Source: Pseudomonas azadiae
Lineage (GTDB): Bacteria > Pseudomonadota > Gammaproteobacteria > Pseudomonadales > Pseudomonadaceae
Direction: 5' to 3'
Assembly: GCF_019145355.1 (NCBI RefSeq)
Contig: NZ_JAHSTY010000002.1
Span: 806,001-870,000 of the forward strand
Length of the DNA: 64,000 bases
Of this stretch, positions 46,931 to 57,194 are shown in pieces. Each line of letters starts with the position of its first letter. The first letter of the stretch is position 1. Both the position numbers and the translations under genes were made by a program. The notes under the pieces are model-generated. The model was not told the origin of the DNA and did not search any database. It saw nothing but the letters and a program-made list of their open reading frames with translations.

Positions 46931-47719
46931 ATGTCGACATCATTTCACTTGCGTAGCCTCGGGCTGGCGCTGGTGTTGGCGGGCGCCGCGGGCTGCTCGT
47001 CACCCAAGACCGCTATTTATGAACATGAGAATTTCGACGACTCCGGTACGTTTTCGCGCGATTACCCGGTGACTGACGTCGCGGCGTGCGAAGCCGCGCG
47101 GCGTGCCTTGCTGAGCCAGGGCTATATCATCACCAGCAGCGATCCAAAGCTGGTCGTCGGTAACAAGAGCTTCCAGCAGACCGGCGAGTCCCACCTGCAA
47201 ATCAGCTTCAACGTCGTGTGTGCCGATGATGGCAAAGGCACCAACCATTCGACGATGTTTGCCAACGCCTTGCAGGACCGTTATGCGCTGAAGAAGGTCA
47301 ACAACTCCGCGAGCCTGGGGGTCGGGGTGCTGGGCTCGGTATCCATGCCGATCGGTTCCACCGATGACTCGATGGTGAAGGTGGCCAGCGAGACCGTTTC
47401 GGCGCCGAAATTCTACGATCGTTACTTCGCGTTGGTGGATGTGTTCCTGCCGCAAGAGGTGAAGAAGGCCGAGAATATCCCTGAAAAGCCCAAGGCTGAC
47501 CTGGGCGTTCCGGAACCCAAGGCCGCCCCGGCCGCCGAGAAGATGGAGCCGCCGAAGGCAGAGCCTGCGGTTGCAGAACCTGGCGCCTCACAACCGGTTA
47601 CGCCACCTGCCGAGGCTGCGCCGATTGCTCCGCAAGCTGAGCCTGCTCCGCCGGCCGCCAACCCGGATCTGGCGCCGCCGACAGAAGCGATTCCGCCCCT
47701 GCCGACGCCTGCGCAGTAA
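46931..47719 (+). CDS. DUF2242 lipoprotein with Pro-rich tail
   Basis: A 262-aa lipoprotein (lipobox AAGC, Cys22). The DUF2242-type domain covers about 25-175 (AIYEHENFDDSGTFSRDYP, YIITSSDPKLVVGNKSFQ). From about 175 to the end it is a low-complexity Pro/Ala/Glu tail, probably a flexible spacer across the periplasm. Function of the family is unknown. It converges on the E1 gene with one base between the stops. Confidence 0.85.
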   Translation: MSTSFHLRSLGLALVLAGAAGCSSPKTAIYEHENFDDSGTFSRDYPVTDVAACEAARRALLSQGYIITSSDPKLVVGNKSFQQTGESHLQISFNVVCADDGKGTNHSTMFANALQDRYALKKVNNSASLGVGVLGSVSMPIGSTDDSMVKVASETVSAPKFYDRYFALVDVFLPQEVKKAENIPEKPKADLGVPEPKAAPAAEKMEPPKAEPAVAEPGASQPVTPPAEAAPIAPQAEPAPPAANPDLAPPTEAIPPLPTPAQ

Positions 47720-47720
47720 C

Positions 47721-50381
47721 TCAGACCGCTACGGGGTTCGCCTTGTCGACGTTGATCCCGTAGCGGCTGATCGCCTCGCTGACCTTGTCGCGTCCGATCA
47801 CACCGTCATCGGCCAGTGCCTTCAAGGCCGCCAGCGCGATGAAGTGCCGGTCCACTTCAAAAAACGCCCGCAAAGTTTCCCGGGTATCCGATTGCCCGAA
47901 GCCGTCGGTGCCCAGCGCCACGAAGCGACGGCCTGTCACAAATGGGCGGATCTGGTCGGCAAAGAGCTTCATATAGTCCGTCGCCACCACCAGCGGCCCC
48001 GGTTGGCCCGCCAGGCGTTGCTCCACATAACTGGTCCGTGGCTCGTCCTGCGGGTGCAGCAGGTTCCATCGCTCGGCCTCATGACCGTCACGGCGCAACT
48101 CAGTGAGGCTGGTGGCGCTCCATATGTCGCTGTGCAGGCCGAAATCCTTCTCCAGCAGTTCAGCGGCCGCCATTACTTCCCGCAGAATCGAGCCACTGCC
48201 CATCAGTTGGACTTGCGCATGTTTGCTTGTGCTCAGGCGATACATGCCCTTGAGAATCCCCTCGTCCACGCCTTCGGGCATCGCCGGGTGCGGGTAGTTT
48301 TCGTTGAGCAGGGTGATGTAGTAATAAATGTCCTCTTGTTCGACATACATGCGCCGCATGCCCTCGCGAATGATCACCGCCAGTTCGTAGGCAAACGTCG
48401 GGTCGTAGGACACACAGCACGGAATCACCGACGACAGGATATGGCTGTGGCCGTCGTCATGCTGCAAGCCTTCGCCCATCAATGTGGTGCGACCGGCCGT
48501 GGCGCCCAGCAGGAATCCGCGCGCGCGTGCATCGCCTGCCGCCCAGGCGAGGTCGCCGACCCGCTGGAAGCCGAACATCGAATAAAAGATATAGAACGGC
48601 ACGGTCATCAGGCCGTGATTGCTGTAGGACGTGCTTGCCGCGATCCATGAGGAAATGGCGCCGGATTCATTCAGGCCTTCCTGCATGATCTGCCCGTCCT
48701 TGCTTTCCTTGTAGTAGCTCAGTTGCCCTGCGTCCTGTGGGGTATAGAGCTGGCCGACGGCGGAATGGATGCCGATCTGGCGGAACAGGCTTTCCATGCC
48801 GAAGGTGCGCGATTCGTCCGGTACGATGGGCACGATCAGCTTGCCCAGGTGTGGGTCCTTGAGCAAGGTGCCGAGGATGCGCACGAACGCCATGGTGGTC
48901 GAGATCGCGCGCTCGCCGGTGTCCTTGAGCTGAGTCGCGAACGCCGAGAGTTCCGGGATTTGCAGCGGCTGCACCGCGCTGTGGCGCGCCGGCACGTAGC
49001 CGCCGAGGGCCTGGCGGCGGGCGGCGAAGTAGTGCGCTTCTGCGCTGTCGGCGGCAGGCTTGAGGTAGGGGATGTCGGCGAGCTGGTCGTCGGCCACTTC
49101 CAGGCCGAAGCGGTCACGGAACGCTCTCACCGCATCGGCGCCCATCTTCTTCAACTGGTGATTGATGTTCTGGCCTTCGCCGGCTTCCCCCATGCCAAAA
49201 CCCTTCACGGTTTTCGCCAGGATCACCGTGGGTTGGCCACGGTGGCGCACGGCAGCAGCGTAGGCGTTGTAGACCTTGTCGGGGTCGTGCCCGCCTCGTG
49301 AGAGTTTCCAGATATCGTCGTCGGACATGTCTGCAACCAACGCCAGGAGCTCCGGATATTTACCGAAGAAGTGCTCGCGCACGTAAGCGCCGTTCTGTGA
49401 TTTGTAGTTCTGATAATCGCCGTCCACGCATTCCATCATGCGTTGGCGCAGCAGGCCGGTTGAGTCCTTTTCCAGCAGTGCGTCCCAGCCTCCGCCCCAG
49501 ATCACTTTGATCACGTTCCAGCCGGCGGCACGGTACAGGCTTTCAAACTCCTGGATCACCTTGGCGTTGCCGCGCACGGGACCGTCCAGGCGTTGCAGGT
49601 TGCAGTTGACCACGAAGATCAGGTTGTCGAGTTTCTCGCGCCCGGCCAGTGAGATGGCAGCCAGGGATTCCGGTTGGTCCATTTCGCCATCACCCAGAAA
49701 GGCCCAGACCTTGCGGCCCTGATGCGGCTTGAGCGCGCGCAGTTCCAGGTAGCGCATGAAGCGAGCCTGGTAAGCGGCGGTGATGGGCCCGAGCCCCATG
49801 GATACGGTAGGGAATTGCCAGAAGTCCGGCATCAGGCGTGGGTGCGGGTAGGACGAAATACCTTCGCCACCGGCCTCGCGGCGGAAGTTGTCGAGCTGGG
49901 CGTCGCTGATACGGCCTTCCAGGTAGGCGCGGCCGTAGATGCCGGGGGATGAGTGGCCTTGTATGTACACCAGATCGCCGTCAAAGGCTTCGGTACGGCC
50001 ACGGAAAAAATGGTCGAAGCCTACGTCATACAGCACCGCGGCTGACGCATAAGTGGCGATGTGGCCACCCACCCCGGAGTGCTTGCCTGCACGCAACACC
50101 ATCGCCATGGCGTTCCAGCGGATGTACGCGTTGGTTCGGCGTTCGATCGCCAGGTTGCCGGGGTAGGGCAACTGGCGATCCACCGGGATGCTGTTGACGT
50201 AAGGCGTGGTGACGCGCCCGTAGAAGTCGCCATGGCGCGCCACATCGAAATCCAGCAATTGATCGATCAGGTAGTGGGCGCGCGGGCGGCCTTCGGTGGA
50301 CAGCACCGATTCGATGGACTCCAGCCACTCGCGGGTTTCCTGCGGGTCGTCGTCGCGTCCGACTGCGTTGTTCGGGGTCAT
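47721..50381 (-). CDS. Homodimeric pyruvate/2-ketobutyrate dehydrogenase E1 (AceE/MdeB type)
   Basis: An 886-aa thiamine-diphosphate enzyme. The ThDP motif is GDGEMDQPES...NCNLQRLDGPV (about 230-275), the pyrimidine-binding domain follows (YYKESKDGQIMQEGLNESGA) and the C-terminal transketolase domain is complete. It decarboxylates a 2-oxoacid and passes the acyl group to an E2, which is not encoded here, so it must share another E2. It is probably a second E1 beside the housekeeping aceE; P. putida MdeB (2-ketobutyrate) is the nearest known role. ATG 50381 follows AGGAG. A MarR gene diverges, with a palindromic operator between. Confidence 0.88.
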   Translation of the reverse strand: MTPNNAVGRDDDPQETREWLESIESVLSTEGRPRAHYLIDQLLDFDVARHGDFYGRVTTPYVNSIPVDRQLPYPGNLAIERRTNAYIRWNAMAMVLRAGKHSGVGGHIATYASAAVLYDVGFDHFFRGRTEAFDGDLVYIQGHSSPGIYGRAYLEGRISDAQLDNFRREAGGEGISSYPHPRLMPDFWQFPTVSMGLGPITAAYQARFMRYLELRALKPHQGRKVWAFLGDGEMDQPESLAAISLAGREKLDNLIFVVNCNLQRLDGPVRGNAKVIQEFESLYRAAGWNVIKVIWGGGWDALLEKDSTGLLRQRMMECVDGDYQNYKSQNGAYVREHFFGKYPELLALVADMSDDDIWKLSRGGHDPDKVYNAYAAAVRHRGQPTVILAKTVKGFGMGEAGEGQNINHQLKKMGADAVRAFRDRFGLEVADDQLADIPYLKPAADSAEAHYFAARRQALGGYVPARHSAVQPLQIPELSAFATQLKDTGERAISTTMAFVRILGTLLKDPHLGKLIVPIVPDESRTFGMESLFRQIGIHSAVGQLYTPQDAGQLSYYKESKDGQIMQEGLNESGAISSWIAASTSYSNHGLMTVPFYIFYSMFGFQRVGDLAWAAGDARARGFLLGATAGRTTLMGEGLQHDDGHSHILSSVIPCCVSYDPTFAYELAVIIREGMRRMYVEQEDIYYYITLLNENYPHPAMPEGVDEGILKGMYRLSTSKHAQVQLMGSGSILREVMAAAELLEKDFGLHSDIWSATSLTELRRDGHEAERWNLLHPQDEPRTSYVEQRLAGQPGPLVVATDYMKLFADQIRPFVTGRRFVALGTDGFGQSDTRETLRAFFEVDRHFIALAALKALADDGVIGRDKVSEAISRYGINVDKANPVAV

Positions 50382-50442
50382 GTGGGGCTCCTGGGTAGGC
50401 GGATTCAAGTGACGACACTTTGTGGGAATGCCGTCAAACTAA

Positions 50443-50454
50443 TTGCAATTGCAA
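50443..50454. promoter_or_regulatory. Palindromic operator between E1 and marR genes
   Basis: TTGCAATTGCAA, a perfect 12-base palindrome, lies in the divergent spacer 62 bases from the E1 start and 71 from the MarR start. The same sequence is at 52178 before the E1-like orphan gene. Confidence 0.75.
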
Positions 50455-50524
50455 CTACATAACCGAATCTAGCGCGGGATGAGCTACTATTGCAACCTTC
50501 TTGAAATCGCCCGGATGGTGTTGC

Positions 50525-50995
50525 ATGTCGTCGAAAGAGCCTGATGTATGGTTCCGGTTTGTCAGGGCCCACAGGACGGTCATCCGTGAAATCGAACGCC
50601 GCCTGGCCGAGGCGGGCTTGCCGCCGTATGCCTGGTACGACGCGCTCTGGGGCCTGGAAAGCGGCCCCGACGGCACCCGTCGCATGCATGAGCTGGCGGA
50701 TGTGCTGGCCATCGAGCGCTACAACCTCACGCGCCTGGTCGACCGCCTCGAAAAGGACGGCCTCGTGGTACGTTCTCGCTCCGACGGCGACGGCCGCGCG
50801 GCGTTTGCCTCAATCACCGATGCCGGGCGATTGCTGCGTAAACAGATGTGGACGATCTACGAAAGCACCGTGGATGAGTTGTTCCTGTCGCAGATCGAGC
50901 CGGAGCAACGCCAGGGTTTTGCCGATGCCCTGGAGCGCACAGCGGGGCTGGCGATGGAGGCCGGGGTACAGACCCGAAGCCGGCGCAAAACCTGA
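50525..50995 (+). CDS. MarR-family regulator of the E1 genes
   Basis: A 156-aa winged-helix repressor. The recognition region MHELADVLAIERYNLTRLVDRLEKDGLVVRSRSDGDGR (about 55-92) has the MarR wing Asp-Gly-Arg pattern. It is placed between the two E1-type genes, and the shared palindrome suggests autoregulation and control of both. The ligand is not evident; a 2-oxoacid or thioester is a guess from context. Confidence 0.87.
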   Translation: MSSKEPDVWFRFVRAHRTVIREIERRLAEAGLPPYAWYDALWGLESGPDGTRRMHELADVLAIERYNLTRLVDRLEKDGLVVRSRSDGDGRAAFASITDAGRLLRKQMWTIYESTVDELFLSQIEPEQRQGFADALERTAGLAMEAGVQTRSRRKT

Positions 50996-51014
50996 GCCTC
51001 AGTAGAGATCCAAT

Positions 51015-51101
51015 GTGGGAGCTGGCTTGCCTGCGATAGCGGACCGTCAGTCACCACATCCTTGGCTGATGTACCGCTATCGCAGGCAAGCCAGCTCCCA
51101 C
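51015..51101. repeat. REPIN, GTGGGAGCTGGCTTGC class
   Basis: Inverted arms of the same class as 3887, 7701 and 8634. It sits between the convergent ends of the MarR gene and the E1-like gene. Confidence 0.9.
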
Positions 51102-51119
51102 AGTTGACGGCATTCCAGT

Positions 51120-52124
51120 TCATTTGAGTGGGTACCGGGCCATCGCTGTTTCCACCTGCTGAAGATCAGTCCGCCCCTCATCCGCCAACGCCCGTAGCGC
51201 CATCACCACAATCCAATACCGACTCGGCGCCCCGGCCTGTACCGACCCCGCTCCCAGCGCCACAAACCGTGCATCCACATATCCCGCCAACTGATCGACA
51301 ATCGCCTGCGGATACCCGGTGACGGCAATCACCGGCGCCGCATTGGCGGCCAGGCATTCACGCAGATGGCAACTGCGCTTGGGCGCTGTGGGGTGCAGCC
51401 GATTCCAGCGTTCAGCGGCCGCCGCCTCCCGCGCCAGTCGCGTGTAGCTGGGGCAACTCCATACCTGCGCCGTGATGTTCCAATCCTGCTCCAGCAACCG
51501 CGCGGCGTGCTGGACTTCTTCGAGTGCGCGGCCTGCACCCAGCAAGCGCACGTCGCCCGCGTGATTGCGCCTGATCGGGTACATGCCCTTGAGCACGCCC
51601 TCGCAGTCCTGCGCACTCAACGCCGCCGCGCTTTCCTGATCATGCAGCGCCAGGTAATAAAAACCGGGCTTGCCGTCGACATACAGCGCACGCAACGCGG
51701 CCAGCACGATCGCCCGGGCTTCCTCGCCGCAAGCCGGGTCGTATGGCGTGCAACGTGGATGGGCAGCGAGCCACAGCGGCAGGGATGGTTGTGCACCTCT
51801 GGGCCAGGGCGACGGCTGGTTTTCGATGTCGTTGCACAGGATGCCGCGCTGCTGGGTCACGTCCGCCAGCGCACTCAACTGTGCCGATGATTGCGCGCTG
51901 TGCAGGTACAGCAAGGGTTTTTCGACGGTATTGCGCGCGAACCAGCTGGGCCAGTTACCCACGCGCCGGGAGCGTGACTGGCCGCGAATCACCCACGCCT
52001 GTCGGGTGGATTCGAGGGTGTTGGCCATGGTCATCACGGTGTACAGCGGTGAGTGGGCAGAGCCGTCGGCGGCGCTCAAAACGTCGATGCAGCGTTGCGC
52101 ACAGGCAAGGGTGGAGGCGGGCAT
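51120..52124 (-). CDS. Stand-alone protein like the C-terminal part of E1
   Basis: A 334-aa protein that aligns by eye with the last 300 or so residues of E1. Shared blocks: GVLKGMYPIRR / GILKGMYRLST, VRLLGAGRALEEVQHAARLLEQDW / VQLMGSGSILREVMAAAELLEKDF, ERWNRLHP / ERWNLLHP and ARFVALGAGS / RRFVALGTDG. It lacks the ThDP-binding N-domain, so it cannot catalyse alone. It might bind E1 or E2 or act as a decoy. A weak start codon region (ATG/GTG 52124) lies 53 bases below the palindromic operator. Confidence 0.8.
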   Translation of the reverse strand: MPASTLACAQRCIDVLSAADGSAHSPLYTVMTMANTLESTRQAWVIRGQSRSRRVGNWPSWFARNTVEKPLLYLHSAQSSAQLSALADVTQQRGILCNDIENQPSPWPRGAQPSLPLWLAAHPRCTPYDPACGEEARAIVLAALRALYVDGKPGFYYLALHDQESAAALSAQDCEGVLKGMYPIRRNHAGDVRLLGAGRALEEVQHAARLLEQDWNITAQVWSCPSYTRLAREAAAAERWNRLHPTAPKRSCHLRECLAANAAPVIAVTGYPQAIVDQLAGYVDARFVALGAGSVQAGAPSRYWIVVMALRALADEGRTDLQQVETAMARYPLK

Positions 52125-52176
52125 GGGCGAGTCACCTAATAACGGATGCGGCTACCCTAATGGAATTCACCACATG

Positions 52177-52203
52177 ATTGCAATTGCAATGATTGCAATT
52201 GCG
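52177..52203. promoter_or_regulatory. Doubled palindromic operator before the E1-like orphan
   Basis: ATTGCAATTGCAAT is a perfect 14-base palindrome, followed two bases later by a near-copy (TTGCAATTGCG). It matches the operator at 50443. Confidence 0.75.
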
Positions 52204-52362
52204 CCTAAAGCTTCGACTGCTAAATTCACATAACGCTGCTACGTTTAATCCTTGAGTGCAGGAACGTCATGACGCCTACATTTTTTCGTCACAACGGCAC
52301 TTTAGGCTGGTCATGCAGGTCATTTATCTGCAGCCGCTTTTAATTCAATAAGGAGTTTGACG

Positions 52363-52449
52363 ATGGACGACTACCAGGAAGAACTGCTCGAGTACTGCGC
52401 GATTGAGTGGGACCCTTTGGAACCTGCAGATGATGCAACCGAGCTGTAA
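52363..52449 (+). CDS. Acidic 28-aa small protein
   Basis: ATG 52363 has AAGGAG seven bases upstream and encodes a 28-aa peptide starting MDDYQEELLEYCAIEWD and ending DDATEL, with about ten acidic residues and one Cys. Good ribosome site, biased composition and isolation between two other genes support a real small gene. Function unknown. It converges on the AraC gene with eight bases between stops. Confidence 0.6.
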   Translation: MDDYQEELLEYCAIEWDPLEPADDATEL

Positions 52450-52457
52450 GACCGACC

Positions 52458-53492
52458 TCAGGCGCAATGCCGCTGACTGCGGCGGAATTCCCCTGGGGTC
52501 TGGTTGTTCCACCGCCTGAATGCCCTTTGAAACGCTTGGGCCGAGGCAAAACCGAGCAAGTAGGCGATCTCGCCGAACGCCAGTTCCGTATCGCGAATGT
52601 AGGTCATGGCCAGGTCACGGCGGGTATCGTTGAGAATCGCCCGGAACTGTGTGCCTTCTTCGGCCAGTTTGCGGCGCAGCGTCCAGGTTGGCAGCTTCAA
52701 GCGCGCCGCCACTTCTTCCAGGTCGGGTTCCCGGCCGCCATTGAGCATCGGCCCGAGCAAACGGGTAATGCGCTCGCGCAGGCTGCGGGTGCGGGTCAAT
52801 TGCTCCAACTCTCTCTCGCACAGTTGTAACAGCAGGTTCCAGGTGCTGGGGCAGTGCTGGGGGTTGCGCAACGCCAGGGTGTGCTGGTTGAGGCGCAGTT
52901 GGTTGGCTTCGGCGCCGAAGTGGATCGGGCCGTCAGCGAGCACGTTGTACTGTTCACTGTAGGACGGCGCCTCGAACTCGATGTCGACCCGCTGCGCCAG
53001 CACCGGTTGCTGGGCCAGGCTGGACAATTGGTGCAGCCAGCCGGCGATGATCGAGTCCACCACAAAACGGTTGTAGGCGTTGTAGGGGCTGATGGAATAG
53101 AAGCGCAGCCAGGCGCCATTGGCATCTTCGACAAAGCTCGACTGCCCACGATAATTGGAACCGTACAGCGCTTCGAAGCGGGTCAGTGCCCGCGCCGCCT
53201 CGCGCACGTTGGGCGCCTGGGCGGCGGTGACGCCCGCCAGCCCCGCCTGGCTCAGGCGGCCGAGCTGGCCCATGCGCAGGCCCAGGCCCGGGTCGCCGGT
53301 GAGTTGGATAGCCGCATGGCCCAGGCGCATGTAACGCGGGATCGACAAGCGTGCACCGGCCTCGGCCAGGCGGGCCGGGTCCAGGCCGTATTGCAGCAGC
53401 AGCGGCTGCGGGTCCAGGCCGTGGCTGTGGATGGCATCGGCCAGGGCGTGCACGAAGCCCACCGACAGATCCCCCAGCCGAACCGGCTTCAC
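52458..53492 (-). CDS. AraC-family regulator (ArgR/OruR-like, with N-terminal Arabinose_bd domain)
   Basis: A 344-aa regulator. The first 200 residues form the PF12625-type domain, and the last 100 hold two helix-turn-helix motifs (LEEVAARLKLPTWTLRRKLAEEGTQF and FGEIAYLLGFASAQAFQRAFRRW). It overlaps the stop of the nitrilase-like gene by four bases and is transcribed after it, so it may regulate its own operon. Confidence 0.88.
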   Translation of the reverse strand: MKPVRLGDLSVGFVHALADAIHSHGLDPQPLLLQYGLDPARLAEAGARLSIPRYMRLGHAAIQLTGDPGLGLRMGQLGRLSQAGLAGVTAAQAPNVREAARALTRFEALYGSNYRGQSSFVEDANGAWLRFYSISPYNAYNRFVVDSIIAGWLHQLSSLAQQPVLAQRVDIEFEAPSYSEQYNVLADGPIHFGAEANQLRLNQHTLALRNPQHCPSTWNLLLQLCERELEQLTRTRSLRERITRLLGPMLNGGREPDLEEVAARLKLPTWTLRRKLAEEGTQFRAILNDTRRDLAMTYIRDTELAFGEIAYLLGFASAQAFQRAFRRWNNQTPGEFRRSQRHCA

Positions 53493-54619
53493 AGCCAGAG
53501 ATTCAACAAACGCGCGCCACGGGCCTCGCCATCGGCGCTGACTTGCCCTTGGCGGCTGGCGAAGCTATGGCCCGCAGTGGCCAGGTCCCAGAACTGCCCG
53601 CGCAGGAACACGCTCATGCCGGCGCTTGCCTGGCTGATCGGTGGCTGGCTGATCAGCGTGAGGCGACGCCAGGCTTCGCCTTCACTGAGTTCTTCGGGCT
53701 TGAGGCTGATTTCGGTCGGGGTGGAAACACTCTTGAATCCACGCCAAGGGCGGTCCCAGGTATCACGGCCCAGTACAAAGGCCGGCACCGCGATCAGTTG
53801 CGCGCCTTGTTCGTTGAGCTTGCGGTAGTTGTCCGGGTACCAGCTGTCGCTGCCGACCAGTACGCCCAATCGGCCGGCCGGGGTGTCGACCACGCTGACG
53901 ACGTTTTCATCACCCGGTTCGATAAAACCCCGCTCATCGTAGATCGGGTACAACTGCCGCTGTGGCTGGCCCACGGGCAATCCGTCCGCGTTGAACACAA
54001 CGCTGGCGTTGTACAGCGCGCCGTGGCCGACCTGCAGTTGCCCCTGGCTGACGCTTGGGTTGGGCAGGGTGATGGAACCGGCCACCAGCGTGACCCCGAA
54101 TTCCTTGGCCAGGCCGCCAAACAACACTTGGTAGTCGCGCGCCATGCCAGGCGCTTTCATGCGCAGGTAGGCGTCGTCGGTACGGCTGTCGCCGGTGGCG
54201 CTGATCCAGGCGCGGGCAAACTGCAATGGGTTGCTCACCGACAGCCAATTCATCGCGTCTTTGACGTGAAGCGCCTGGTACACCTCGTTCTTTTCACCGG
54301 TGAGCATCAGCCAGGTGCCAATATGCTCGGGCAAAACCACGACCGTCTTGTGGTTGATCAGCCCCAGATCCCGGGCTTTTTGCAGGTAGGCCGAGAGCTT
54401 CAGGTGCAGGCGTTCCAGGCTCTGGTAGTCCGCCGGGAACAGCTCCGGCTGGATGCCCACCAGGTTGCCACGGTCGGCCGGCAGGCCTTCATTGACGGCG
54501 AGGGTAATACGCAGGTCGGACAGGTAATGCGCCACGGGGCGCTCCTGGGTCCAGGCCAGATACGCGGCGACGGCGGCAACCAGGGCCATGGTGACGGTGA
54601 ACGCTAGAAGTTTACGCAT
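53489..54619 (-). CDS. Nitrilase-fold membrane-anchored protein without catalytic Lys and Cys
   Basis: A 376-aa protein with an N-terminal membrane helix or uncleaved signal (LLAFTVTMALVAAVAAYLAW), then a carbon-nitrogen hydrolase fold outside the cytoplasm. The Glu of the triad is likely E98 (VVVLPEHIG). The Cys position (C-x-D-x-x-x-P) reads G-S-D-S-W-Y-P with Gly256, and the Lys strand reads QRQLYPIYDE with no Lys. It is co-transcribed with the AraC gene (ATGA overlap). Probably a non-catalytic nitrilase relative. ATG 54619 has only a weak ribosome site. Confidence 0.72.
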   Translation of the reverse strand: MRKLLAFTVTMALVAAVAAYLAWTQERPVAHYLSDLRITLAVNEGLPADRGNLVGIQPELFPADYQSLERLHLKLSAYLQKARDLGLINHKTVVVLPEHIGTWLMLTGEKNEVYQALHVKDAMNWLSVSNPLQFARAWISATGDSRTDDAYLRMKAPGMARDYQVLFGGLAKEFGVTLVAGSITLPNPSVSQGQLQVGHGALYNASVVFNADGLPVGQPQRQLYPIYDERGFIEPGDENVVSVVDTPAGRLGVLVGSDSWYPDNYRKLNEQGAQLIAVPAFVLGRDTWDRPWRGFKSVSTPTEISLKPEELSEGEAWRRLTLISQPPISQASAGMSVFLRGQFWDLATAGHSFASRQGQVSADGEARGARLLNLWL

Positions 54620-54791
54620 GGGGCAACTGACAACAGACCGTGTGCAGGGTTCGCCGACTAGGGTAGGGCCCAGGGCAAGGCTTGCCAAGGGGCGCTGTGC
54701 ATTTGGATCAATAACTTGTCAGTTTCGGTGATTGAGCGGTAGTGCGCCGACTCTTAGTCTGTGGGGCATAAACCGATGGCGGGCCGTATGA

Positions 54792-56870
<2,079 letters not shown>

Positions 56871-56980
56871 GCAGGGGGTATCTACCCACGTTCGGTGCTG
56901 CACTGGCCTGGGGCGAGGAAGCTTGATCGGGTGGCGGCCTCATAGCTGCTTGAGTCCTATCACGTGTAAATCGATCAAAT

Positions 56981-57087
56981 GTGGGAGCTGTCGAGCTTTA
57001 GCGAGGCTGCGAAAGCGGTGGGTCAGGCAATGAAGATGCCAGCCATGCCGCCGCCTTCGCAGCCTCGCCGGGGCTCTACAGCCCACA
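56981..57087. repeat. REP pair, GAGCTGTCGAGC...GAGGCTGCGAAAGC class
   Basis: Inverted arms (GTGGGAGCTGTCGAGC...GCGAGGCTGCGAA and TTCGCAGCCTCGCCGGGGCTCTACAGCCCAC), less perfect than the others. A fourth REP class in this window. Confidence 0.75.
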
Positions 57088-57146
57088 TGGAGATTTGTCG
57101 GCCTTTGAAAGTCGTGTAGATACCTATGGAGTTGTAAGACGGCAAT

Positions 57147-57177
57147 CGGGGCGGTGTTAGACTGCCGCCCCGTTTTT
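57147..57177 (+). terminator. Terminator upstream of the PLP enzyme gene
   Basis: CGGGGCGG/CCGCCCCG stem with a ten-base loop and five T. It ends 17 bases before the ATG at 57195, so it either terminates fadH transcripts or attenuates the next gene. Confidence 0.75.
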
Positions 57178-57194
57178 CATGCAGACAGTTCCCG

